Assembly: GCA_002706605.1 (NCBI GenBank)
Contig: PALT01000043.1
Location: 112,510-176,509 of the forward strand
Origin: Rhodovulum sp.
Lineage (GTDB): Bacteria; Pseudomonadota; Alphaproteobacteria; Rhodobacterales; Rhodobacteraceae
Direction of reading: 5' to 3'
DNA length: 64,000 nucleotides
The position numbers and the translations under genes are program-made. The notes beneath the pieces were generated by a model. That model worked only from the letters and a program-made list of their open reading frames with translations, had not been told where the DNA came from and searched no databases. Shown one piece after another: positions 7,668 through 16,968 of the stretch (its first letter is position 1; each line of letters opens with the position of its first letter).

Positions 7668-8102
7668 ATGAACAAACTTCTTATTGCCGGGGGCGCGGCC
7701 CTCGTGATTGCGGCGGGCGTTTTTGCCATGCAGACGGGACAGGCCCCTGCAGAGACCACCCCACAGCCGCCCGAACAAGGCGCCCCCTTGGCAAACGTAA
7801 CCGTGCCCGAAACCCTCTCGCAGCGCGCCCAACTGGGGCAGGTCGCGTTTGAGGCCACCTGCGCCGCCTGTCATGGGGAAAACGCGGTGGGCAAAATGGG
7901 CTTTGGCCCGCCCTTGGTGCACAAGGTGTATGAGCCCTCACACCACGGCGACATGGCCTTTGTGATCGCTGCCGAGCGCGGCGTGCGTCAGCACCATTGG
8001 CCCTTTGGCGACATGCCGCCCCAACAGGGCCTGACACGCGCGGACATGGCGGGCATCATCACATATGTACGCGAACTACAGCGCGCGAACGGGATCAACT
8101 GA
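7668..8102 (+). CDS. Membrane-anchored c-type cytochrome
   Basis: This 144-residue protein has an N-terminal signal anchor (KLLIAGGAALVIAAGVFAM), a Pro/Gln/Glu-rich linker and one cytochrome c domain. The heme-attachment site CAACHG is at residues 65-70. A probable distal Met ligand lies in FGDMPPQQGLT near residue 112. The C-terminal helix, ADMAGIITYVRELQ, is the usual closing helix of class I cytochromes. I chose the ATG at 7668, where the hydrophobic segment begins, over the in-frame ATG at 7626. It probably acts on the periplasmic face as an electron carrier; the partner oxidase or dehydrogenase is not in the window. Confidence 0.88.
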   Translation: MNKLLIAGGAALVIAAGVFAMQTGQAPAETTPQPPEQGAPLANVTVPETLSQRAQLGQVAFEATCAACHGENAVGKMGFGPPLVHKVYEPSHHGDMAFVIAAERGVRQHHWPFGDMPPQQGLTRADMAGIITYVRELQRANGIN

Positions 8103-8235
8103 CCCCCGCCCCAAACAAAAACGGCCCGTTGCGACGGGTGAAACGACCGGGCAGGATTTGCCACCAGCCTGCCATCAGCCCATTGAAAACACTGAATGCG
8201 GAAAAGACTGAGTCCGGCAGGCCTGCCAGCGTGGC

Positions 8236-8251
8236 GGGTCTAATTTTGCCA
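8236..8251 (+). repeat. Candidate left-end repeat of the Tn7-like island (copy 1)
   Basis: The bases GGGTCTAATTTTGCCA lie between the cytochrome gene and the first gene of the accessory region. A near-identical copy (one mismatch in 16; 20 of 22 over a longer span) occurs at 9551, and an inverted related copy lies at 31881-31894. The position at the core/accessory boundary supports a transposon end. No target-site duplication could be identified. Confidence 0.5.
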
Positions 8252-8259
8252 GTGAAAAA

Positions 8260-9168
8260 TCAGAAAGAGCCTCTGTTGATCGGACGGGTAGGCATGTTCC
8301 CATTGATCCGCCCATTGAAGTCGACAAACCTACCCATAATCCTTCCAGGTTTGGTCTTGAACTCGAGCGGCGCGAGCGCCTGTCCTGTAGTGGTCTGACC
8401 CCACCCACCGAAGAGTGATTGTCGGTCTTTCCAGCGCGCGCCATAGGCAAACTTCAGGTCGTAGGTGCCTGATGGTAGCAACACCTCTGTCGTACTTTCT
8501 GCTTTTGCATAGATTCCGATGGTCGCATCCGGATTATTCACATTGACCAGCTGAACGAGGTAATTCTTCCCAGCTGGGGTGGTGATCTTGAACGGGTGTC
8601 GTGGTTGTCCTGAAGCCTGGTTCCAGACAACACCACGATCAGGCTCGTTTGCCGATGAGGGTGCTTCCTCTGCGGCGGTGAAGTCTCCGATGGGTACGGC
8701 GGATCCTCCCGTAGTCGTAAACGCTTGGTGGGCGACATAGATGAAACCGATGGCGATCAGTGCAGCGAAAAAGCCTCGATTATCCTTCTTTCGCGGCAAC
8801 CCCCGGTAGGATCTCCAGTTTTGTTGCACTGACGGCTCGTGGCGCTGCCAGGAGCACCACGTGGACTGCCGCTGAGAGTTTCTCCAGCGATCCCGTGAGG
8901 CTTGAAAGTCATTCTTCGACTGAAAAGGGAACTCCCATGGTTGCCATTGGGAACCGCCGCGCTTCGATCTTGAGTTCTCCCAGATGCTATCTCCTGAGGC
9001 CGCTTTGGACGCGCGATTGCGGAGGTCATTTGTCCTCTTCACCATCTTGGACTGCTTGCGATCATGCAGTTTCCCGCCGCAGAACTGACAGGAAAAATCA
9101 CCCCGAAATCCAACGGGGAAATCGTTGTTCTTGCCGCATTCCAGGCAAACGTGAATTGAAGAAGGCAT
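8260..9168 (-). CDS. Hypothetical membrane protein with N-terminal zinc ribbon
   Basis: This 302-residue protein has three parts. A zinc ribbon is formed by Cys8, Cys11, Cys27 and Cys30 (CLECG and CQFCGG). A basic, Trp/Gln/Arg-rich low-complexity linker spans about 35-130. One transmembrane helix (GFFAALIAIGFIYVAHQAF, near 135) leads to a C-terminal domain of about 110 residues, probably outside the membrane, with NYLVQLVNVNNPDATIGIYA and a Gly-rich beta pattern. This order resembles zinc-ribbon proteins that carry a bacterial SH3-like or beta domain, but I recognise no named family. It is the first gene of the accessory region after the cytochrome, on the opposite strand. Confidence 0.6.
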   Translation of the reverse strand: MPSSIHVCLECGKNNDFPVGFRGDFSCQFCGGKLHDRKQSKMVKRTNDLRNRASKAASGDSIWENSRSKRGGSQWQPWEFPFQSKNDFQASRDRWRNSQRQSTWCSWQRHEPSVQQNWRSYRGLPRKKDNRGFFAALIAIGFIYVAHQAFTTTGGSAVPIGDFTAAEEAPSSANEPDRGVVWNQASGQPRHPFKITTPAGKNYLVQLVNVNNPDATIGIYAKAESTTEVLLPSGTYDLKFAYGARWKDRQSLFGGWGQTTTGQALAPLEFKTKPGRIMGRFVDFNGRINGNMPTRPINRGSF

Positions 9169-9627
9169 TGATCAGCTCAGGGACACTGGACGTCACGAAA
9201 CTAAACTGCTGACGGGAAATCGTGGCCTCAGGGTTGGCACATATCCACATCTGAATTGCTGGAGATCAGCCACAAGGCCCGGCCCCTCGGGTAGAATTGC
9301 CCAAAAAAGATCGGGCAGCCCACCTCATGAAACCTCTCATCCAGACCTTGGTGTCGATCACCAGGTCGCTCACGCGCAGCACGCCATGCAAGTACAAGCG
9401 ACTTCCCCGGAAGAGTCCCGCGGGAAAGCACCTTTTCACCTGTCGGCACTGCAGTCGGTCATGCTGGACGGATGAGCCGGTGCAGCCAGAGTTCTGTATT
9501 CGGTACAAGCGCGGGGCTGATGTGTAGCTGAGAGGCTTCGCGTGATTTTCGGGTCTATTTTTGCCAGCGAAATTCCCACACTGCGCGGTCATGCGATCAA
9601 GTTTCTGGGTCGCTCGGGCGGTCACCC
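9169..9627. other. Gene-poor junction with repeat motifs
   Basis: Frames of 60-127 codons exist on both strands, but none has a good start site or a recognisable protein, so I call no gene. The stretch holds copy 2 of the GGGTCT..TTTTGCCA repeat (9551-9566) and two GGTCATGC octamers at 9457 and 9587. The octamer appears inverted at 17244 and 31845. This looks like a transposon end or a junction between two insertions. Confidence 0.45.
9551..9566 (+). repeat. Candidate left-end repeat of the Tn7-like island (copy 2)
   Basis: GGGTCTATTTTTGCCA is followed 20 bases later by CGGTCATGC (9586-9594). The right side of the island shows the same two motifs in inverted order and a similar distance apart: GCATGACCCG at 31845 and TGGCAAAATTACCC at 31881. 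The matching two-part structure in opposite orientation is what the two ends of a Tn7-like or Tn5053-like element should look like. Confidence 0.5.
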
Positions 9628-9948
9628 TCAGGATCGCAGATCCTCCCACGCTTCACGCACTTGGACGACAAGTTCAAGGATATCTTGAGATTTCGTGAGC
9701 GTGTAGATCTGCACCATGAGCAAGAAGCCAAAGAAGATGAGGATTGCTGGGTTGAAGATGTGGTAGAAGACCTCGCTCGCCGTCCGGTTCACGCAATCAG
9801 CCTTGCCTGCACATGGCACCAGTACGGGAATGACCATTTTTCGATTGAGCGCGAACAACGCTATCAGCACCACCCAGAACAGGTGAGTTGGCCACCACAC
9901 CATTATGTTGTGCCACCGCTTGATGGATTGTTCGAAGTCTCGTGTCAC
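9628..9948 (-). CDS. Small hypothetical membrane protein
   Basis: This 106-residue protein has two predicted transmembrane helices, around LFWVVLIALFAL (residues 22-33) and FNPAILIFFGFLLMVQIY (about 65-82), separated by a loop with two Cys (PCAGKADC). The C-terminus is a charged helix. It would start at GTG 9948, with AAGGA 11 bases upstream, which is a weak start. No family is recognised. It may be cargo of the transposon island. Confidence 0.5.
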   Translation of the reverse strand: MTRDFEQSIKRWHNIMVWWPTHLFWVVLIALFALNRKMVIPVLVPCAGKADCVNRTASEVFYHIFNPAILIFFGFLLMVQIYTLTKSQDILELVVQVREAWEDLRS

Positions 9949-10081
9949 GGCACATAATCCTTGTTCACCCAGCGCTTCTATCCGCGCCTTTTCCCAAGGC
10001 TATGCCCTAAAGATCGAACTACAACTCCACCGCTGCGAAAATCTTCTCGGAAAGGATGAAAATCGCCGATCACGACACCCT

Positions 10082-10546
10082 TTATGGAAAGTCCACTGAA
10101 CGTCGTGGCCGGTGCCAAGTCGGGAAAAATTCCTGCCGAACCCACTCTCCTGCCTTGTCGGTAGAGCGCGATCTCTGCTTCTGCACCGCTTCCTCTACTC
10201 CTGCGGCCTCCCAAGCCTTCCGCATATCTGCATCCGGGAAACCGTACTCGGGACCGCTACGCAATATCATGTCGACTTGTGTTTCGATTTGCTTCACTAC
10301 TTCAAGGCAACCGTGCAAGACTTCGGCCGCATGAAACACCTCATTCTCCTCTTCGCCTCGCTTCGCGGTTCGTATGTAATTGAACAGAGGAGCATAAAAG
10401 AGCTGCCAAGCAGGAGCTAGATTCGGCTCAAATCTTAAATCGCCGAGAGTTACGAACACCTCACACCCCGGAAACAGCACAACCAACACTCTCTCGATTG
10501 CGGGTCGAAATTCAGGCAAACTGAGAACTGCATCGATCTTATTCAA
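10082..10546 (-). CDS. Hypothetical protein
   Basis: This 154-residue soluble protein is unrecognised. The N-terminal half is hydrophobic and ordered (IERVLVVLFPGCEVFVTLGDL). The second half is charged and helical. It depends on a TTG start at 10546 without a clear ribosome-binding site, so the true start is uncertain. It lies between two other unknown small genes on the same strand. Confidence 0.4.
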   Translation of the reverse strand: MNKIDAVLSLPEFRPAIERVLVVLFPGCEVFVTLGDLRFEPNLAPAWQLFYAPLFNYIRTAKRGEEENEVFHAAEVLHGCLEVVKQIETQVDMILRSGPEYGFPDADMRKAWEAAGVEEAVQKQRSRSTDKAGEWVRQEFFPTWHRPRRSVDFP

Positions 10547-10627
10547 GCTCGAAATGGACCGCCCATCTACAGGGAGAACTCCAGCGGTGCATCGCGCGTG
10601 GTGTAACTTTGCTTCGGCAAGATCTCC

Positions 10628-10909
10628 TCACAGCGCCTTTTGCAACTTCATGCTTTTCGATAAAAGGGGCGCGTCACACAGACCAATCTCGTACTTCCTT
10701 ATGACGCGCCGAATGATTGCGATGTCGGTCATGAAATCGCCAATAGACGAAACAGAAACTACTGCTCGGAAATGAGTTTCCACTTTTGAGATGCGGCGCA
10801 CCTTATGGAGCACATATAGAGACCATATGACGCAGCAAAATGACACCAGAAGACTGACGAATGTTGCGGAAATAATGGCCTGCTGCGACATTGCCTGGCA
10901 CCCGGTCAT
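10628..10909 (-). CDS. Small hypothetical membrane protein
   Basis: This protein of about 93 residues has one strong transmembrane helix, IISATFVSLLVSFCCVIWSL (near residues 11-30), followed by a basic cytoplasmic stretch (HKVRRISK). It could start at ATG 10909 or at ATG 10891; neither has a convincing ribosome-binding site. No family is recognised. It lies just downstream of tniQ and reads in the same direction, so it could be the last gene of the transposition operon or separate cargo. Confidence 0.45.
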   Translation of the reverse strand: MTGCQAMSQQAIISATFVSLLVSFCCVIWSLYVLHKVRRISKVETHFRAVVSVSSIGDFMTDIAIIRRVIRKYEIGLCDAPLLSKSMKLQKAL

Positions 10910-10977
10910 CAATGTGGTTCGTCAAACAGTATCTTTTCCGGCGGAGACTGCAAAATCCGAGTTCCCTTTATCCCCAC

Positions 10978-12828
10978 CTATCCCAACGCCCCCTCTATAT
11001 CCGCCCGCCGATACCACAACCGCCCTTGGGCCGTGGCATCATTGATCGGGGTGATCCCAAGGGCATCCAATTTGTATTTCACGCCCAGCCGCCCCACGCC
11101 GGCCTTCGCGGCCAGCTCCTGAAGGAGCACGTAGTCGCGAAGGAATGCCTCGATCCCGGCGATGTCGAACAGCTTCACGCCGCGGCCGCGGGTGTTGGGC
11201 TCAACATGATGGGCAAGGTAGGGCGTCCCATCGGGCCCACGCAGCCTCGCCAGATTGCGGAATTCGCTCTGCCGCATGCCGAGCAAGGCAGCAGCCTCGA
11301 AGCTGCCAACGCGGCCGTCGCCCTTCATGCGCGCCAATGCGTCCCGCACCTCGACCGGGTCGACCAGCAAGCCCTGCACCTTCAGCTCCGGATCCACGAT
11401 TTCGACGCGGCTCAAGGCACCTGATAGAATGCCCTGGAAGACATCCAACGCCGGCCACCGGGATCGATCGACTGCGGCATCGATGCTCATCATGCCTTCG
11501 GAGGGTGCTTTCACCCGTTCGGCCTGTGCCAGAAGGTCTTCGAGAAAGGCTTCAGCGGATGCGAAGACGATTGTCTTGCGCGTCGACCGCACCTCGCCAT
11601 CTTCGCCATGCATCCGCGAAATCAGCCCTACTCGAACGAGATCTTCTGCCTGCTTGAACGTCGAACCGAGGAATTCGGCCAATTCCGCGATCGACATTGC
11701 GGACAGCATCATCTCCGTCAGCGCTTCCCCCTCTTCGGCATCGAGGATCTCGTAAGAGCGCGGTTTTCCCAGCTCAGCATCAAGCAATCCGTTCAGGATC
11801 GCGGCCCGCTGCACAGCCCGCGAAGTGATGCCCGCCTTCTTTGCCAGGCTGTAGACGGAGTGAACGCGTTGCCGGTCGACCGGCTCCCCGAACAGCATGG
11901 TGCCGAGTTCATAGGGGAAGTGGTCGAGGAACAGCTCCCGGACCACCTCCCCGATCGGCCCCTTCCCCTTCGCGTCCTGCCGATACTGGAGCCACTTGTA
12001 GAGACAACCAAACACCTTTTGCGCACCACCCGACCGGTCACCGGTCAATGCCGCATCCATGCGCTCCTGCAAAGCAGCTCGAATGGCCTCGCCGCCCCTC
12101 GCAGCAATTTCAAAGCCATGCTTTCCGGCCTGATGCCAGTCCTCTTCGCCCAAGCGGGACAGCGAGATCATGGGCGGCTGAAGGAGAAACATCCCCAGCA
12201 TCTCGCAGGCGCGGGTCGCCACATCGATCGGCTGCTCATCAAGCCAAGCAGGCCCCGCCTGGCCCGACAGCCGGCCCGAGACATATGCCTCCAGACCCGA
12301 CCACTCCCGCGCCGTTGCTTGATCGGCAATCCCTGCCAGCGCCTTCTGATCCGGCGTGATATCCACGATCATCTGCAGGCTTTTCGGAGAAGACTGGATG
12401 TTACCGGGAAGTAGCGCCACCCCGTGAACTGGGCAGCTGCGGATATGGGCCACCTGCCACCCGATACGGCCGACGGGCACGCCTTGCGATGGGCTGTCAG
12501 GCTTCAAATCCTCCAGGAGGCACTTCGGGCAATACTTGCTCTTCCGGATATCGCCGAATTCGAACTGCACCGGCAGGCCAGCAAGCATTCGGTCCCCGTC
12601 CCCATCCACCGTGAAGGTCATCTCGCCCAATCGGCTCACAGGCAGGCCCAATAGCCCCTCGAGGCGATCAAGAGTTTCAGAACCCGGTGCCGTCAGCGCG
12701 GCGCGCGGCAGATCCACGAACGCGAGGAAATCATGCAGCCCCATGCCGCAATGCCACTGTGCGGACCGGTTCAAATACGAGGTCAGGCATTCGCCTGCGA
12801 TGACGGGAAGGATCGGATAAAGCGCCAT
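10978..12828 (-). CDS. tniQ: TniQ/TnsD-family target-site selection protein
   Basis: This 616-residue protein belongs to the TniQ family, which in Tn7-like and Tn5053-like transposons links the target site to the AAA+ regulator. The N-terminus (about 1-160) is typical: LPVIAGECLTSYLNRSAQ, then a zinc-binding set with CPKCLLED near residue 100 and HIRSCPVHGVALLPGN near 130. The long C-terminal part (160-616) probably holds winged-helix DNA-binding units, for example FEAAALLGMRQSEFRNLARL near 515. Unlike tniA and tniB, this frame is open throughout. Its ATG follows the expected tniB stop by 2 bases, so the two were translationally coupled. Confidence 0.88.
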   Translation of the reverse strand: MALYPILPVIAGECLTSYLNRSAQWHCGMGLHDFLAFVDLPRAALTAPGSETLDRLEGLLGLPVSRLGEMTFTVDGDGDRMLAGLPVQFEFGDIRKSKYCPKCLLEDLKPDSPSQGVPVGRIGWQVAHIRSCPVHGVALLPGNIQSSPKSLQMIVDITPDQKALAGIADQATAREWSGLEAYVSGRLSGQAGPAWLDEQPIDVATRACEMLGMFLLQPPMISLSRLGEEDWHQAGKHGFEIAARGGEAIRAALQERMDAALTGDRSGGAQKVFGCLYKWLQYRQDAKGKGPIGEVVRELFLDHFPYELGTMLFGEPVDRQRVHSVYSLAKKAGITSRAVQRAAILNGLLDAELGKPRSYEILDAEEGEALTEMMLSAMSIAELAEFLGSTFKQAEDLVRVGLISRMHGEDGEVRSTRKTIVFASAEAFLEDLLAQAERVKAPSEGMMSIDAAVDRSRWPALDVFQGILSGALSRVEIVDPELKVQGLLVDPVEVRDALARMKGDGRVGSFEAAALLGMRQSEFRNLARLRGPDGTPYLAHHVEPNTRGRGVKLFDIAGIEAFLRDYVLLQELAAKAGVGRLGVKYKLDALGITPINDATAQGRLWYRRADIEGALG

Positions 12829-12830
12829 GA

Positions 12831-13837
12831 TCAGCCCCGCGTCTTGCGCTTGCGGCTGCGTTTGGGAGCGGCCTTGGCCGGTGCGAGCTCCTCATCGTCC
12901 GGCTGGACGATGCTGGTCCATTCCGACACGGCAAAAATGTTGGCCGTGATCTCGCAGCCCTCTCCGTGCCATAGGCCAGCTCGAAATGCTCGATCGTCAG
13001 CTTCGACGCCTTGTCATGCAGCGCGGCCTCGACCGCCTTCAGGATCAGGTAGATGCAACGGCCGAACCGGTGCCGCCCTGCGCGGATGATCCGGTTGATG
13101 GTCTCGCCAGAAACATCCAGCTTCAAGCCCGCTTTTTTCGCATAGGCTCCGGTGATCGCCTCGATCAGCTCGTTGTCGGTCGCGAACTCAAGCTGCGGCG
13201 GGCAGATCTTCGAGAAACGGCGGTTCACCTGGGGATCCAGGCCGGTGATCTCCTTCAGCCGGTCCGTGCCCGAGAGCACGACAACGACCGGATGGTCCCC
13301 CTGCATCAGGCCCTTCAGCATCTTGAACATGGATTGCGTTTCGGCCGCCATGGTTTCCTTGAACATGTCTTGGGCCTCGTCGATCCAGACCAGCGTCACC
13401 CCGAGGATGCGCAACCGGCGCCGGACAAGATACCAGATCTCGTAGACCTTGGTCCGGTCCGCTACATGGTCGATCCCGAGCTTCTTTAGCATGTCGACGC
13501 CAAGGCTGCGAAGAGTTGCCGGGCTTTCGACTTTGACCTGAAGCCAGCGTGGCTGGCCGGTTTCAGGGTTATCCGCCAGCGGCTCGAAGGCCTTCAGGGT
13601 CTTGCGGATCGCCGTCGTCTCGCCGCCGCCCGAACCTTCGATGAACGCAATGCCGTGGGTCTGGCTGTCGTCGATGAAGCGCACGGGCTCATGGGTCAGG
13701 TTGCCTGCATCGTCTTCCTCGAAGAGGCGTTCCGGCATTTCCTTCAGCGCGGCTTCGCGCTTGGTGCGGATGTGGACCTTGCGCAGCTCCTTCATGATCG
13801 CGGCGGGTGTATTCGTCATCAGGGTCTTTCCAGTCAT
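12831..13837 (-). pseudogene. tniB: TniB/TnsC-like AAA+ ATPase, frameshifted and with altered Walker A
   Basis: TniB is the AAA+ regulator that carries target information to the TniA transposase. From the ATG at 13837 the product would be about 330 residues, with Walker A as GSGGGETT at 68-75 and Walker B as VWIDEAQD near 150-157. Two lesions are visible. The invariant Walker A Lys is Glu (residue 73, codon GAG, one A-to-G change from AAG). Near 12955 the frame shifts: another frame carries the proper tail (CEITANIFAVSEW, then a Lys/Arg-rich end) and stops at 12831, 2 bases before tniQ. One missing base in the GAGAGGGCT stretch explains it. As read, the protein would instead run on to 12731 with an unrelated tail. 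ATPase function is probably lost. Confidence 0.8.
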
Positions 13838-13838
13838 A

Positions 13839-16165
13839 TCAGTTGAACTCCCACACATCGTCATCGCCATCCTTGTCAATCTTCAGGGTGGGCTTTTTCG
13901 CAATGGGGTCAGCCTTCTTGGATTTGGGCGTGGCATCGGTCGCAGGAACCTCCGCCTGCATTTCAACGTCATCACCGTTCCGGGTCGGCTCCGCGGGTGC
14001 CACAGCAGGCGCCGACGTGTCCGCCATTCCCTGGGGCGCCTTGGGTTCGAAGGACCGGCCACGGCCTCGTGCAGGCTGGGACAGCTGCTCGCGATCCTTG
14101 ACCACGGAGAAATTCGCGAAGGCCTCCTGCTCCGCCGCCTCGAGGCGCTTTTCCGACCAGGCGTGATCGAGGATCTTGTAGGCCGCCCCGCGCTTGGCAT
14201 TCAGGGCCTCGATGTCTCCAATGCGCGACCAATCACGCCTTCTTCCCATTCCTTGCGCTTGGGATCCTTGCTCCGCAGGGCACGACGCGCCGCGGCCCAG
14301 CTCGATGCGTCGACATCCTGGAAGATCGACGAGACGGCCGGGATCTCCTGCCAGACGCCATCCATCTTCACCTCGATGCTACCGATGTTCTCGTCGAGCC
14401 AGCGCAGCTCGACCTTGGTGTTGGCATGCTTGAGGAACCAGCAAGCGAGTTTCTCGGAATGGTAGCGCACATTCATCACGCGGATGCCGTCCTGCTGGAC
14501 GATCCGTTCCAGCGGCAGGCCGAAAGCCAGACGCTTGCGGCGCGACGTCGGCGCTGCTTTCAGCGGGAAGTTCCCATCCTGTTGATCGGCCTCCCACTGC
14601 TCGAGCGGGGTCCGACCATTCAGACCCATGTGCGGCGTGTTGTGATAGATGTCGACCACGTAACGAACGAGGATTTCCGCAATATCTTCAGCCGAAAGGC
14701 AGGCGCGTTCTTTCGACGGATTCCCGGCCCGGGCCTGCGCGTTGTTGAAGGTGCGGCCATAGAGACGCGGCATCAGGGTCGTGGACAGCGTCCAGAACAC
14801 ACGCTCGATGCATCCACGCATGCTGGGCGATCCGGCAATGGTCTGCAGCTTGGTGATGCCGAGATCGGCACAGGTAGTCGAAAAGCGAGCCGCCTTGAGG
14901 GAAGTGCCGTTATCCACCCCAAGTGTCTCGGGGATGTTGGTACCAGGCCAAGACACCAGCGCACCGACGGCATCCGCATAGGCGGACTTGTCGCTCACCA
15001 CCATGTTCAGGCACTTCATGGCGCTGGAGACCTTCGGGTTGGCGGTCAAGGTCATGCCGAGGATCATGCGGGTCCGGCAGTCGATGGCCACCACGAGCCA
15101 CCAGCGCATGGTGTCGTCGTTCAGCCCGAGCTCGTTGAGCTCTTCTTCGCTGAACATGTCGAGAAGGCCGCTTTAAGCCAGGATGGCCAGAAGGTCGATC
15201 CGCCATTCATCCATCTCCACCCGTTCGTAAGGACGGATGACCTCGAGGCCAGTCTTGACGGCCCGCATCTTCTTCATCGCTTCCTTCTGACCGAAGCGTG
15301 CAACCAGCACATGGAACTTGTCCAGCCGCTTGATGTGCAGGCGGATGGCTTCACGGCCGGGAACCCGCAACGGGGCAAGGCCCTGCTCGGCACGCAGCTT
15401 GTTTTCCGCCTCAAACCCGCGGCGCACATCCACGATCGTCATCACGATGGTTTTGCGCTGGAGCGACATGTAATGTTTTCTTACAAGTTGGGCCATGAGC
15501 GCGCGCTCGTCGGGCGTGAAGGCGCTGAAACGGTTCCCCTGCTTCACGCTCTTGTCGACCAGGGCTTTCTTGCCGCCCTTGTTGTAGAGCACCACGCATC
15601 CGCGCAGCGCCCGCGGGGAGACGTGATCGGGGATCACGACACCGTGCCGCGCCTTGGGCTTGCGCCCTTCCCCGGCGCGGAAGGCATTCAGCGCTTCGAC
15701 ATAGCCGAGCTCGGGCATTTCCTCGACGAGATAATCCTCGGCAGCCAGCACGATCATCTGCATGTTGGCCTTGATCGAGTCGTCGGTGCCCTTGATCTCA
15801 CCGTCCGCTTTCTGCTGCAGGAAAGCTTGGACCAGCGCGTGCCGCATCTCGAGACGTTTGCGCAGAGCCGGCGGCAGGCCTGCCAGCACGATATCTTCGA
15901 AATCGTTCGCCACATCTTCGAAATCGTTCGCCACCGGGCGCAAATCCGCAGGCATCAGGCCATAGAGGATGACCTCAATCTTGCCCGTGGCGCTGAGGCG
16001 GTGCAGCGTGCCGGTCTCGTAGGTGATGACCTTCAAGGGATCGTCGATATTGGAGAAGCTCGCCTGGTCTCCAGTCAGGTAGATGAACCGGTATCGCGCG
16101 TCATGGATCTGGTAGATGTGGTGCATGTCCAGAGAGAAGGTCGGGTGGGTCGAGGCGTTTGCCAT
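13839..16165 (-). pseudogene. tniA: TniA/TnsB-like DDE transposase, broken by a stop codon and a frameshift
   Basis: TniA is the Mu/retrovirus-type transposase that cuts and joins transposon ends. Three segments are visible. The first, 15173-16165 (330 codons), holds the N-terminal DNA-binding region and the first acidic residue in RVEMDEWRID. An in-frame TAA follows at 15173-15175, after which the same frame continues with SGLLDMFSEEE, so one C-to-T change of a Gln codon explains it. The second segment (14201-15157) has the second Asp in GVDNGT and the Glu in GCIERVFW. Near 14225 one missing base shifts the frame into the last segment (to 13839), which has a Lys/Asp-rich tail. A perfect 21-nt tandem duplication at 15893-15934 also repeats VANDFED. 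The gene starts near 16165, and tniB follows one base after its stop. Confidence 0.85.
15893..15934 (-). repeat. Perfect 21-bp tandem duplication inside tniA
   Basis: The unit ATCTTCGAAATCGTTCGCCAC occurs twice in direct succession, at 15893-15913 and 15914-15934. On the coding strand it adds seven residues (VANDFED) in frame. The perfect identity suggests a recent slippage event. It adds to the other tniA lesions. Confidence 0.9.
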
Positions 16166-16263
16166 GGGAACGTCCTTTGGTGCCGCACAGCCTGAGGTCG
16201 GGCATAGGGGATCGGTCCCGCACGCGAGGCGCGCGGGTTGAGATGTCTCGAAAGGGGATCGGA

Positions 16264-16968
16264 TCAGGCGGTGGTGTAGACCGCAGGCTGCAGGCAGTAG
16301 CTGCGCTTGATCAGGGCATTCGGCCGGATCAGACCGCGCTCCACCTGCACGGCAAACCCGCGGCGCAGGAGGCGGATGACGGCTGAATAACCGCGCGCTT
16401 TCAGGCCGGTTTCGATCGTGAGATCGCGCAGCGACCGGCTGGCGCCTTCCGGCAAGGCCTCGAGGGCCGCCAGCGCCGCCACATCTGCTTCGGGATCCGG
16501 CTCTCGCACGGCAGCCATCGCCTGCGCATTGCGCAGGTCGATCGGATCGATATCCGCATCGGTCAGCAGTTGGACGTCATCAGCGAAATCATACTCGCGG
16601 ACCCACCAGGCAACTTCGGCCATCTCCTCGAGGAAGACCCCCGATGCGAGCCGGATTTCCGGCTTGATGGTGTAGGCGATACGGTATCCGTCGTGCAGCG
16701 TGGCGATGACATCGAAGATGTGCTCGCGAAGGTCATCTTCGTCTTCTCCGAAGATGAACCGCTGCTGCTCGGCCAGCGCGGCCACCTCTTCATCAGCGTT
16801 CAGCAGCATCTGATGACAGAGTTCGAGCCAGCTTTCGGCCCGGATACGGGTGCCTTCACCGTCCCCAAGGACGGTATGAGCGGTGCAATGGCCCTTGGAG
16901 GCCGCGGGGACGTTGCGATCAGCAACGGACGGGTTCGGCAGCGAGATGCCACCGGTAATATCGAACAT
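16264..16968 (-). CDS. TnsA-like endonuclease candidate
   Basis: This 234-residue protein stands upstream of tniA on the same strand, the position of tnsA in Tn7-like elements, where TnsA cuts the non-transferred strand. The N-terminal half has the order of a TnsA/restriction-endonuclease fold: a Glu in RAESWLEL (45 or 49), Gln-rich ALAEQQRFIF (65-73), EHIFDVIA with Asp86, and AYTIKPE with Lys102. Classical TnsA has E..D..Q-x-K; here Thr replaces the Gln. The C-terminal half (about 165-234) looks like a helical winged-helix unit ending in a basic strand. The frame is intact. The assignment rests on motif spacing and context, not on clear similarity. Confidence 0.6.
   Translation of the reverse strand: MFDITGGISLPNPSVADRNVPAASKGHCTAHTVLGDGEGTRIRAESWLELCHQMLLNADEEVAALAEQQRFIFGEDEDDLREHIFDVIATLHDGYRIAYTIKPEIRLASGVFLEEMAEVAWWVREYDFADDVQLLTDADIDPIDLRNAQAMAAVREPDPEADVAALAALEALPEGASRSLRDLTIETGLKARGYSAVIRLLRRGFAVQVERGLIRPNALIKRSYCLQPAVYTTA

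Noticed and set aside
9266..9649. 127-codon minus-strand ORF in the junction region
   Set aside because: It overlaps the repeat motif and the next gene, lacks a start signal and has no recognisable composition.
14426..16195. 589-codon open frame on the plus strand
   Set aside because: It is the antisense shadow of tniA. It crosses the tniA stop codon and segments without any domain or ribosome-binding site.
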